Origin: Streptomyces oryzae
Lineage (GTDB): Bacteria > Actinomycetota > Actinomycetes > Streptomycetales > Streptomycetaceae
NCBI RefSeq assembly: GCF_017676365.1
Contig: NZ_JADKMA010000063.1
Coordinates: forward strand, 1 to 35,745
Direction of reading: 5' to 3'
DNA length: 35,745 nt
The position numbers were made by a program, and so were the translations under genes. The notes under the pieces are model-generated. The model had not been told where the DNA came from. It saw nothing but the letters and a program-made list of their open reading frames with translations, and did not search any database. Positions 25,305 to 32,294 of the stretch are shown here, piece by piece (positions within the stretch are counted from its first letter, which is position 1; every line of letters begins with the position of its first letter).

Positions 25305-26806
25305 GCCGCCAGCGCCCGGGCAACCTCCGCGTCCAGCATCCGCGGCTCGGCGGGCTCCAGGTCCGGGTCGTCCACGGAGAAGGTCCGCACCCGGCCCGGC
25401 GGCGTGTCCGGTTCCTCGAAGCGGACGGTGACCTTCCCGACGCCACTGCCCTGCACCCAGCCCATCCCGTACTCGGCATGGCACACGTCCCGCCCCGGGA
25501 TCCAGCGCCGGTCGGCCGGCACGGCAGCGCCGGGCTCCTCGACGGCGGCGGCCCCCGCTTCCGCCGCTGCCCCGGCCGTCCGCAGCGGCCCCTCGGCGTC
25601 CGCCGGGCCGCCACCGGCCGAGCCCCCGCCCCCGCCGGTCGAGCCGCCACCGGCCTCCGCCCGGCTGGGCCCGGGTTCGGGGCGGCCGGCTCCGGCCGCC
25701 TCCTGCTCCTGGCTCAGCGCGGCCTGGGCCTGCGCGAACAGGTCTTCCTGCGTAAAGTCGGCCAGCCCGCTCACCCCCACTCCGAGCAGCCGCACCCCGG
25801 CTGTGGTGTCCACCCCGTCCAGCAGCCGCAGCGCCGCCTCCTTGACGACGCCCAGGTCGTCGGTGGGTCCGCGCAGGGTCTCGGAGCGGGTGAGGGTGGA
25901 GAAGTCGTAGCTGCGCACCTTGATCACCACGGTGCGCCCTGACCGGCCCGCCGCACGCAGCCGCGTCACACAGCGCTCGGCCAGCCGCTCCAGCTCCAGC
26001 CGCACCCGGGTGCGGTCGGTGAGGTCCACGTCGTAGGTGTCCTCGACGGAGACCGACTTGGCATCCCGCTCGGCCACCACCGGGCGGTCGTCGATGCCGT
26101 GGGCCATCGCGTGGACGGAGGTGCCGTGCGCCCTCCCGAGCAGTCGCAGCAGCTCGTCCTCGCCCGCCTCCACGATCTCCCCGACGGTGGTGATCCCCGC
26201 CCTGCGGAGCACCTCGGCGGTCGCGGGCCCCACCCCGGGCAACGTCCGCACGGACAGGGGCGCCAGCATCTCGCGCTCGGTGCCCACGGGGATGAGCATC
26301 AGGCCGTTCGGCTTTGCCTGCTCCGAGGCGATCTTCGCCAGCATCTTGGATCCCGCCAGCCCCACCGAACCAGTCAGTCCCGTCGCCGCTCTGATGTCAC
26401 GGCGCAGCCGCTCACCGACCTCTCGTGCCCCCTCAGCGCCGCCCTGCGTCCCTCGCAGCGCTTCCCCGGCCTCCAGGTCCACGAAAGCCTCGTCGAGGCT
26501 CAGGGGCTCCACCAGCGGCGAGAGCTGATGCAGCAGCTCCATCACCACCTCGCTGACCGCGCGGTAGAGCCCGAAGCGCGCGCCCAGATACGCCGCGTTC
26601 GGCGCCAGCCGCCTGGCCTGCGCCGTCGGCATGGCCGAGTGGACCCCGAAGCGTCTCGCCTCATAGGAAGCGGTGGACACCACACCCCGGGGACCGAGAC
26701 CGCCGACCACCACCGGCTTCCCGCGCAGGCTGGGCTTCGACGCCTGCTCCACAGCGGCGAAGAAGGCATCCATGTCCAGATGCAGGATGGTCGGCTGACT
26801 CCTCAC
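25220..26806 (-). CDS. dinB: DNA polymerase IV (Y-family translesion polymerase)
   Basis: A 528-residue Y-family polymerase that copies past damaged bases. The catalytic metal ligands are in ILHLDMDAFFAAVEQ (D11, first acidic motif) and PLSLDEAFVDLE (D105, E106). The steric and fingers motif STASYEARRFGV, the thumb VGLAGSKMLAKIASEQAKPN, the helix-hairpin-helix LPGVGPATAEVLRRAG and a little-finger region follow. Residues ~368-434 are a Gly/Ala/Glu-rich linker leading to an actinobacterial C-terminal part (GRDVCHAEYGMGWVQGSG). No beta-clamp motif is obvious at the very end, but QEDLF near 353-357 could be one. The GTG start has GGGAG only two bases away. The C-terminal ~28 codons overlap the PRC-barrel gene. 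Confidence 0.95.
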   Translation of the reverse strand: MRSQPTILHLDMDAFFAAVEQASKPSLRGKPVVVGGLGPRGVVSTASYEARRFGVHSAMPTAQARRLAPNAAYLGARFGLYRAVSEVVMELLHQLSPLVEPLSLDEAFVDLEAGEALRGTQGGAEGAREVGERLRRDIRAATGLTGSVGLAGSKMLAKIASEQAKPNGLMLIPVGTEREMLAPLSVRTLPGVGPATAEVLRRAGITTVGEIVEAGEDELLRLLGRAHGTSVHAMAHGIDDRPVVAERDAKSVSVEDTYDVDLTDRTRVRLELERLAERCVTRLRAAGRSGRTVVIKVRSYDFSTLTRSETLRGPTDDLGVVKEAALRLLDGVDTTAGVRLLGVGVSGLADFTQEDLFAQAQAALSQEQEAAGAGRPEPGPSRAEAGGGSTGGGGGSAGGGPADAEGPLRTAGAAAEAGAAAVEEPGAAVPADRRWIPGRDVCHAEYGMGWVQGSGVGKVTVRFEEPDTPPGRVRTFSVDDPDLEPAEPRMLDAEVARALAAQSPAPAIRPKSRSAGVGASPSAGTSSP

Positions 26807-26896
26807 ATCTCCCGATGCTCCCGCATGCCACTGACAATTCGGCCGCAGCGCGTGGGCGAAGCCCGGAGGACCAGGGCCGCCGGAGCGGGGCCCGGG

Positions 26897-27580
26897 CTAC
26901 CCCGCGCGGTTGCGGCGCCGCGCCAGCTCGTCCTCCGGGTGGTCCCTGACCAGCGTCTCGCCCGTGTCGACGCGCTCCCCGTGCAGCTGCGAGAGCGCGC
27001 CCTCGACGTCCTTCCAGACGACGCCGACAGCGATACCGAAGACGCCCTGCCCACCCTGCAGGAGATCCACCACTTCGTCGGGCGAGGAGCACTCGTACAC
27101 CGTGGCCCCGTCGCTCATCAACGTCATACGCGCCAGATCCGTGCGCCCCCTGGAGCGCAGATGCCGGACGGCGGCGCGAATGTTCTGCAGCGAGACACCG
27201 GTGTCCAGCAGCCGTTTGACGATCTTGAGGACGACGATGTCCTGAAAGCTGTAGAGGCGCTGGGTGCCCGAGCCGTACGCGGGCCGGATGCTGGGCTCGA
27301 CCAGTCCCGTGCGGGCCCAGTAGTCGAGCTGGCGGTAGGTGATCCCGGCCGCCGAGCAGGCGGTCGGTCCGCGGTAGCCGACCCGCTCGGCCGGGGTGTC
27401 GGCCGGCGGTCCCGAGGCGTCGCCCGGCAGCGGCCCTGCGGACGGGGTGCGCGACGGCCGGCCCGGGGGCGCTCCCCCAGCCACAGCTGGGGGCGCTCCG
27501 ACCCGGCCGGGAGCCGGGTGCGGGCCGTCGGGTAGGGACGAGTCGCCAGCCGCCGTACCTTCGCCGCCGGTGCTTGTCAC
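26897..27580 (-). CDS. MerR family transcriptional regulator (Rv1830-like)
   Basis: A 227-residue MerR regulator. Residues 1-65 are Pro/Gly/Ala-rich and probably disordered. The winged helix lies at about 66-135: GITYRQLDYWARTGLVEPSI, GTQRLYSFQDIVVLKIVKRL and DTGVSLQNIRAAVRHLRSRG. The C-terminus (SPDEVVDLLQGGQGVFGIAV) has no Cys cluster for metal sensing. It corresponds by order to Rv1830 of M. tuberculosis in the garA cluster. GGAGG five bases upstream fixes the GTG start. Its own promoter has a palindrome between -35 and -10, the usual MerR operator position, so autoregulation is likely. The ligand is unknown. Confidence 0.9.
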   Translation of the reverse strand: MTSTGGEGTAAGDSSLPDGPHPAPGRVGAPPAVAGGAPPGRPSRTPSAGPLPGDASGPPADTPAERVGYRGPTACSAAGITYRQLDYWARTGLVEPSIRPAYGSGTQRLYSFQDIVVLKIVKRLLDTGVSLQNIRAAVRHLRSRGRTDLARMTLMSDGATVYECSSPDEVVDLLQGGQGVFGIAVGVVWKDVEGALSQLHGERVDTGETLVRDHPEDELARRRNRAG

Positions 27581-27631
27581 GCCGACCTCCGTCCTTCACA
27601 TCCCGGGGTACCCCCGGAACCTGCCCACATG

Positions 27632-27660
27632 AAGGTAGGCAGTCACTCCGAGTGCGTCAA
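27632..27660 (-). promoter_or_regulatory. Promoter of the Rv1830-like merR gene with palindromic spacer
   Basis: On the minus strand TTGACG (27660-27655), a 17-base spacer and TACCTT (27637-27632), a good vegetative promoter about 52 bases before the start codon. The spacer contains CACTC-C-GAGTG (27644-27654), and a further CACTCGG lies at 27670-27676. MerR-type proteins usually bind between -35 and -10. Confidence 0.6.
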
Positions 27661-27824
27661 CGATCGCCACACTCGGCACGGCGGGTGATAATCCCCCGGA
27701 GAGTGGTTTTGCGTGCCCCTTGCCGGGGAATGGCTGGCCGGATGGTCACCCCGGCGGGCAGTACTGCGCACCACTTCCCGGCCTCCGGCCCGAGGCGCCC
27801 GGTCCGGGGGCTGTCAGCGGAGCG

Positions 27825-28298
27825 TCACTGGCTGCTGGTTCCGAAGTCCTCCGGAGAGATCTGGTCGAGGAACTCGCGGAACTTCTCCACCTCGTCCTCC
27901 TGCTCGTCCGGAATCGCGATCCCCGCGTCGTCCAGCACACCGTCACTGCCGTAGATCGGCGTACCGGTGCGGAGGGCGAGCGCTATGGCGTCGGACGGAC
28001 GGGCACTGACTTCCACGCCACTGGCGAAGACCAGCTCCGCGTAGAACACGCCTTCCCGCAGATCCACGATGCGGACTGCGGTCAGCTCCTGACCCACTGC
28101 TTCCAGGACGTCCTTGAACAGGTCATGGGTGAGTGGGCGTGCGGGGGTCATGCCCTGCTGGGCGAAGGCGATCGCGGTCGCCTCCCCGGGGCCGATCCAG
28201 ATGGGGAGGTAGCGGTCGCCTCCCACTTCTCGCAGGAGCACGATCGGTTGGTTGGTGGGCATTTCCACCCGGACACCCACGACGTCGAGCTCATTCAC
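27825..28298 (-). CDS. Bifunctional nuclease family protein (Rv1829-like)
   Basis: A 157-residue protein of the BFN/DUF151 family: ELDVVGVRVEMPTNQPIVLL, LPIWIGPGEATAIAFA, RPLTHDLFKDVLEAVG and VSARPSDAIALALRTGTPIY, ending in a short acidic tail. Family members include plant bifunctional nucleases and the M. tuberculosis protein encoded beside garA; the physiological role in bacteria is unclear. It has no SD: TAGGGT (28310-28305) ends 6 bases before the GTG, so the mRNA is probably leaderless. It sits between two MerR regulator genes of the conserved cluster, 75 bases downstream of the first. Confidence 0.9.
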   Translation of the reverse strand: MNELDVVGVRVEMPTNQPIVLLREVGGDRYLPIWIGPGEATAIAFAQQGMTPARPLTHDLFKDVLEAVGQELTAVRIVDLREGVFYAELVFASGVEVSARPSDAIALALRTGTPIYGSDGVLDDAGIAIPDEQEDEVEKFREFLDQISPEDFGTSSQ

Positions 28299-28304
28299 AC
28301 AGCA

Positions 28305-28310
28305 ACCCTA
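28305..28310 (-). promoter_or_regulatory. -10 element for a leaderless nuclease transcript
   Basis: TAGGGT read on the minus strand, six bases before GTG 28298. The -35 is weak. No Shine-Dalgarno is present in the 20 bases before the start. Confidence 0.4.
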
Positions 28311-28372
28311 GGCCGTGCCGCGCCTGTTTGGGTAGTCGGGCAGCCGTCCGGCACCGGCATCCGTGTGCTGAT

Positions 28373-29119
28373 TCAGTCACCCCGCGTGCGGGCGGCCCGC
28401 GCCGCGGACTCCACAAAGGCCCCGTAGAGCCGCACGGAGAGGTCCACGAGTTCGTCCGCCGTGGCCTCGGCGCGTGTTCTGGTCCGCTGGTCCGGATGGT
28501 GCCGAAGGGGCGCGACAAGCTGCTGGACGAGATCCAGCTGGCGGTCGGCGGCGGCCTTCACTCCGCGTAGATGCCGCGCCGCCACGCCGTGTCGGCCGAG
28601 CTCCGCCACCAGCTGGGCCACGGTGACATCGGCCAGCCGGTAGGTGCCGTCCTCGGCGGCGCCGAGCAGCCCGTACTCCTCCCACTCGGCAAGGTCGGCC
28701 TCCTCGGCCCCGACCAGCCCCAGCAGTTCCTTGCGCCCGGTACGGACAGCGGGGGCCGCGGACCCGGCGTCCGGCCCCTCGGGGCCTCCGGGAGGGACCA
28801 CCGGCGGAACGGAGCGGGGAGCGCCCTCGCCGAACGCCTCCAGGTGCTCCCTGATGACCTTCAGCGGCAGATAGTGATCCCGCTGCATCCGCAGCACATA
28901 GGCCAGCCGCTCGACGTCCTCGGCTGTGAACTTCCGGTACCCGGACGGGGAGCGGGCCGGCTCGACCAGTCCCTCCGCCTCCAGAAAGCGGATCTTGGAG
29001 ATGGTGACCTCGGGAAACTCCGCACGGAGAGCTTCGAGTACGGCCCCGATACTCATCGGGGCGCTCTCCTTGCCCGCGGCGGTGCCCGCGCGGGCACCGC
29101 CGGACGGCGTCTGCAGCAT
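28373..29119 (-). CDS. MerR family transcriptional regulator (Rv1828-like)
   Basis: A 248-residue MerR regulator. The winged-helix region begins at about residue 22: MSIGAVLEALRAEFPEVTIS, KIRFLEAEGLVEPARSPSGY, RKFTAEDVERLAYVLRMQRD and YLPLKVIREHLEAFGEG. The long C-terminal half (about 130-248) is helical, without metal-binding Cys. By sequence and position next to the FHA protein gene it corresponds to Rv1828 of M. tuberculosis. GGGAGG lies 3 bases before the ATG, and the FHA gene ends 20 bases upstream, so the two are one operon. A shorter start at the internal ATG (residue 22) is possible. Confidence 0.93.
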   Translation of the reverse strand: MLQTPSGGARAGTAAGKESAPMSIGAVLEALRAEFPEVTISKIRFLEAEGLVEPARSPSGYRKFTAEDVERLAYVLRMQRDHYLPLKVIREHLEAFGEGAPRSVPPVVPPGGPEGPDAGSAAPAVRTGRKELLGLVGAEEADLAEWEEYGLLGAAEDGTYRLADVTVAQLVAELGRHGVAARHLRGVKAAADRQLDLVQQLVAPLRHHPDQRTRTRAEATADELVDLSVRLYGAFVESAARAARTRGD

Positions 29120-29139
29120 GAGCCTCCCTGCCGGGGCTG

Positions 29140-29934
29140 TCAGTAGGTGCGCGGGCTCGCGAAGAAGACCAGCCGGTACTTCCCGATCTGCACCTCGTCA
29201 CCGTTCCCGAGCGGTACTCCCGTCTCGATCCGCTCCCGGTTGACGTAGGTGCCGTTCAGGCTGCCGACGTCGGAGACGGTGAAGGCGCCCTCGGGCCCGC
29301 GCCGGAACTCGACGTGACGACGCGAGACGGTCACATCGTCCAGGAAGATGTCGCTCTCCGGGTGGCGACCTGCCGTGGTCAGGTCACCGTCGAGCAGGAA
29401 CCGGCTGCCCGAGTTGGGCCCACGCCGCACGATCAGCAGTGCCGAGCCCATGGGCAGCGCGTCAACGGCGGCCTGCGCTTCGGGCGGCAGCACCGGCGAG
29501 GCATGCTGACCGGTCGTCTCGGAGTCGTACGCCTCCAACCCGGAGATGGAGATCGTGGACGTCGTCTCGGACGACCCTTCCGCAGGCGCGCCGCCTCGCA
29601 AGGGGGCACCGCAGTTGGAGCAGAACCGGCTCGCTTCCGCGACGCGGGCTCCACACCTGTTACACACCGGCAAGGCAGAACCTCCACCCGAATTTGAGGT
29701 TGGCGGTGCCTGGGAACCTATGCGTCCCTGAGTGCCAGGGTCAACAGAAACCGCGCCGTGACCACCCGAACTGTCCTGTCCGGGTCCGGCCACCTCGTCG
29801 CGGAACAGCGGACGCTCGGTGCTGCTCTCCGGCGCCCCTCCCGTCATCTCGGCGCCCTGGGGGGCACGGTGCCGTGCGGTACCCGTGTCGCCGCCCCGGC
29901 GGCCCTTGCCGAACAACTTCGCAAAAAAACTCAC
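29140..29934 (-). CDS. FHA domain protein, GarA/OdhI-like with zinc ribbon
   Basis: A 264-residue protein with three parts. Residues 1-85 are disordered. A zinc ribbon follows (LPVCNRCGARVAEASRFCSN, with Cys 91, 94, 105 and 108), then a linker with SSETTSTISISGLEAYD (Thr 124/125) resembling the ETT phosphosite of GarA/OdhI, then an FHA domain about 164-264 (AGRHPESDIFLDDVTVSRRH, DVGSLNGTYVNRERI). In mycobacteria and corynebacteria the phosphorylated ETT motif binds the FHA domain intramolecularly and releases inhibition of 2-oxoglutarate dehydrogenase; the same regulation is inferred. The GTG at 29934 has GAGGGGAA upstream; an earlier in-frame start (29952) is less likely. It is the second-longest variant I would expect for the family. 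Confidence 0.92.
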   Translation of the reverse strand: MSFFAKLFGKGRRGGDTGTARHRAPQGAEMTGGAPESSTERPLFRDEVAGPGQDSSGGHGAVSVDPGTQGRIGSQAPPTSNSGGGSALPVCNRCGARVAEASRFCSNCGAPLRGGAPAEGSSETTSTISISGLEAYDSETTGQHASPVLPPEAQAAVDALPMGSALLIVRRGPNSGSRFLLDGDLTTAGRHPESDIFLDDVTVSRRHVEFRRGPEGAFTVSDVGSLNGTYVNRERIETGVPLGNGDEVQIGKYRLVFFASPRTY

Positions 29935-30099
29935 GGGCGATTCCCCTCGCACGAAACAGACCCGCCCGTGGGGCAGGACAGACCCTCGATGCTCTCACTT
30001 GTCACTCTTGACGCTGAGATAACGTCCGTGACCCGTAGACAGTTTCCATCACGCGGTGCCCAACTCGCCCGCCGACCCCCTGAAACTCCTATCACCATC

Positions 30100-30957
30100 T
30101 CAGCGCGATGACGACCGAGCGTAGTCAGGCCGCTTCGCCTGCCGCAAGGCGTCCACGGTGATCTTCCCCGAGCGGGTCACATCGACTGTGGCCTGCTTGT
30201 TCTTCAGAGTCTGCACAACACCACCGGGGATGTTCAGCGCCGGTTCCAGATCGGCGGGCTTGCCGATGACCTCGAAACGGTAAGGCTGCTCGATCTTATG
30301 CCCGTCGACGTCGACTCCGCCGCCGCTGTCGGTGAAATGCGTGTCGGCCACCACCCGCACCCCGTTGACCTCCATGGCCTCGGCGCCGGCTGCGCGCAGC
30401 TCCTGGACCGCGTCCAGCAGCGTGTCCGAATCCGTGGCCCCGGCCCGGTCCTTGATCGTCATATGGATTCCGGGTCCCTCGGCGGCCACCGTCCCGGCGA
30501 GCACACCGAGCTGGGCTTCCTTCTCCTTGGTCTGCTTACGGGCCTCCTCGGCCTGGTCCGAGGAGGTCTCCAGCTGAGTGCGCTGCCCGTCCAGCTTCCG
30601 CTTCTCGTCCTCCAGCCGCTTGGTGCGGTCGTCCAGCTCGTCCAGAATGCGGACCAGGTCCTCGCGCCGGGCGCCGCGCAGAGCGCTGTTCTCGCTGGTG
30701 GAGCGCACCTGGATGGCCAGCCCGAGGCCCAGGACGAAAAGCAGGAGCGCCACGATGAGTTGGGCGCGCGTCACCCTCGGCGGCCATACGGCCTTGGCGA
30801 GCCGTTGCCGGCCGGTCAGCTGGGGGCCGCTGTCGTCGCCCTTGTCGGCGCTCTTGTCGGCGCCCTGCGCACCGGCCGCCTCCGGAGGCTCAGAGGGCTC
30901 CTCCCGCTCGGGCGGAAGCGCACCATCCGGCTTGCTGTCGTTGCTGTCGTCACTCAT
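30100..30957 (-). CDS. DUF881 family membrane-anchored protein (second copy)
   Basis: A 285-residue protein. The first ~60 residues are acidic and disordered, then one membrane segment (AQLIVALLLFVLGLGLAIQV), a coiled coil (RREDLVRILDELDDRTKRLE to QAEEARKQTKEKEAQ) and the DUF881 domain (AAEGPGIHMTIKDRAG, AGAEAMEVNGVRVVADTHFT, FEVIGKPADLEPALNIPGGV). The bulk would lie outside the membrane. DUF881-Sbp-DUF881 triplets are conserved in Actinobacteria and of unclear function, perhaps in envelope or division. ATG 30957 follows GTGAGG, 5 bases after the Sbp stop; GTG 30966, overlapping the Sbp stop, is the alternative. Confidence 0.9.
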   Translation of the reverse strand: MSDDSNDSKPDGALPPEREEPSEPPEAAGAQGADKSADKGDDSGPQLTGRQRLAKAVWPPRVTRAQLIVALLLFVLGLGLAIQVRSTSENSALRGARREDLVRILDELDDRTKRLEDEKRKLDGQRTQLETSSDQAEEARKQTKEKEAQLGVLAGTVAAEGPGIHMTIKDRAGATDSDTLLDAVQELRAAGAEAMEVNGVRVVADTHFTDSGGGVDVDGHKIEQPYRFEVIGKPADLEPALNIPGGVVQTLKNKQATVDVTRSGKITVDALRQAKRPDYARSSSR

Positions 30958-30962
30958 CGGCC

Positions 30963-31295
30963 TCACGCCCTGAACACGTGCCGGCGGATGGCGGCCGCGT
31001 TGGAGAAGATCCGGATACCCAGGACGACAACCACACCGGTGGAGAGCTGGGCACCCACGCCGAGCTTGTCGCCGAGGAAGACGATCAGCGCGGCGACCAC
31101 CACATTGGAGAGGAACGAGACGACGAAGACCTTGTCGTCGAAGATGCCGTCCAGCATGGCACGCAGGCCACCGAAGACCGCGTCCAGCGCGGCGACAACG
31201 GCGATGGGCAGATACGGTTCGACCGCCAGCGGCACCACGGGCCGGACGACAAGTCCGGCCACGACTCCCACGACGAGGCCCAGTACGGCGATCAC
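30963..31295 (-). CDS. sbp: Small basic protein (Sbp, DUF1290)
   Basis: A 110-residue membrane protein with about three or four hydrophobic segments (VIAVLGLVVGVVAGLVVRPV, LPIAVVAALDAVFGG, VVSFLSNVVVAALIVFLGDK, GVGAQLSTGVVVVLGIRIFS) and a basic C-terminus (RRHVFRA). This is the Sbp/DUF1290 pattern, named from Bacillus where it lies near divIB and ftsZ; its function is unknown. GTG 31295 overlaps the stop of the first DUF881 gene by 4 bases (GTGA), so it is translationally coupled to it, and the second DUF881 gene follows within 5 bases. The three are one operon. Confidence 0.92.
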   Translation of the reverse strand: MIAVLGLVVGVVAGLVVRPVVPLAVEPYLPIAVVAALDAVFGGLRAMLDGIFDDKVFVVSFLSNVVVAALIVFLGDKLGVGAQLSTGVVVVLGIRIFSNAAAIRRHVFRA

Positions 31296-32191
31296 GATGT
31301 GCTGCCCTTCCCTGTCCGCACAGGTTTCGCTGTTCTCAGAATCAGACTCGGCGCAGCAGGCAGCCGCACCTTGTCCTGGACGGAAATGCTGGTCCTGGCA
31401 CCGTAGTCCTTGTGCAGGACGTAGAGGTACTGGCCGTCGACGCTGTCCTGAAAGGTCCGGGAGAACTGCTGTCCTGGACCGATCGCAAGCAGGGTGTACG
31501 GCGGGACCAGCGGCTTGTTGTCGACCAGGATCGCGTCCCCGGCCGCGCGGATGGCCGACCGTGACGTGAGCCGCTGGCCGTTGACCGAGACGGCTTCGGC
31601 GCCGGCCGCCCACAGCCCGTTGACGACCCGCTGGAGGTCGCGGTCGCGGATACGGCCGGTGTCGGAGAACCCGTCGGTCTTGCGGGGCCCGTCGCCGTCG
31701 CCGGACTCGGTGCCCTTCGCGTCGTCCACCACTAGCTTGAGGCCGGGGCCCTCGACGGCGGTGGCCCCGGAGAGCAGCGCTGTGGTCCTCCCCCGCTCGT
31801 CACCGTGCTTCTGCAGAGCCTTGCGCTGCTGACGCTCCACGGAGGCCCGCAACGTGTCCACGTCCTTCTGCAGCTTGTCCGCCCGGTGACCACCGGACTC
31901 GATCCGCTCGATGAGCTCCTGCTTCTCCTTGGCGACGCTCGGCGCGGAGATCTGCGCCTGCGCAGCCCCCACCGTGACCACCAGGGCCGCCAGCACCAGG
32001 CCGACCGCCAGCCCCAACTTGGCCCGCAGGGTGCGCGGCATCCTGGAGCGGCCCACCTCGCCCCGGCTGGCGGCGGCTTCCGCGTAGCCGTCGTCGAGGC
32101 TGTGCTCCATCACGTTCGTCAGCAGCGACATGGAAGCGTCGGGCCGCGGGGACCGCGACGAGGTGCTCCGAGTGGGGTGCTGCTGCGACAT
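31292..32191 (-). CDS. DUF881 family membrane-anchored protein (first copy)
   Basis: A 299-residue protein with an N-terminal cytoplasmic part, one membrane segment (KLGLAVGLVLAALVVTVGAA), a predicted coiled coil (VAKEKQELIERIESGG to KDVDTLRASVERQQRK) and a DUF881 domain with VEGPGLKLVVDDAKGTES, LWAAGAEAVSVNGQRLTSRS and PYTLLAIGPGQQFSRTFQDS. It is the first of the DUF881-Sbp-DUF881 triplet, coupled to Sbp by a 4-base overlap. I prefer ATG 32191; a longer frame up to 32251 has an Arg-rich start and no convincing SD. The second copy is homologous but diverged. Confidence 0.9.
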   Translation of the reverse strand: MSQQHPTRSTSSRSPRPDASMSLLTNVMEHSLDDGYAEAAASRGEVGRSRMPRTLRAKLGLAVGLVLAALVVTVGAAQAQISAPSVAKEKQELIERIESGGHRADKLQKDVDTLRASVERQQRKALQKHGDERGRTTALLSGATAVEGPGLKLVVDDAKGTESGDGDGPRKTDGFSDTGRIRDRDLQRVVNGLWAAGAEAVSVNGQRLTSRSAIRAAGDAILVDNKPLVPPYTLLAIGPGQQFSRTFQDSVDGQYLYVLHKDYGARTSISVQDKVRLPAAPSLILRTAKPVRTGKGSTS

Positions 32192-32294
32192 GCCGCACAT
32201 CGTCGCACGTCGAGCCCCGTGCCGCCGAATGCCCCCACCCCGCTTCCGCACGGCGGGACTTGCCCTCGGCGGAGGGCGAGCCCCGCCGCCGCGC

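Noticed and set aside
30010..30060. GGAAAC ... CGTTAT on the minus strand upstream of the FHA gene as an ECF sigma promoter
   Set aside because: The -35 has an extra A relative to the GGAAC consensus and the -10 is only a loose fit; too weak to list.
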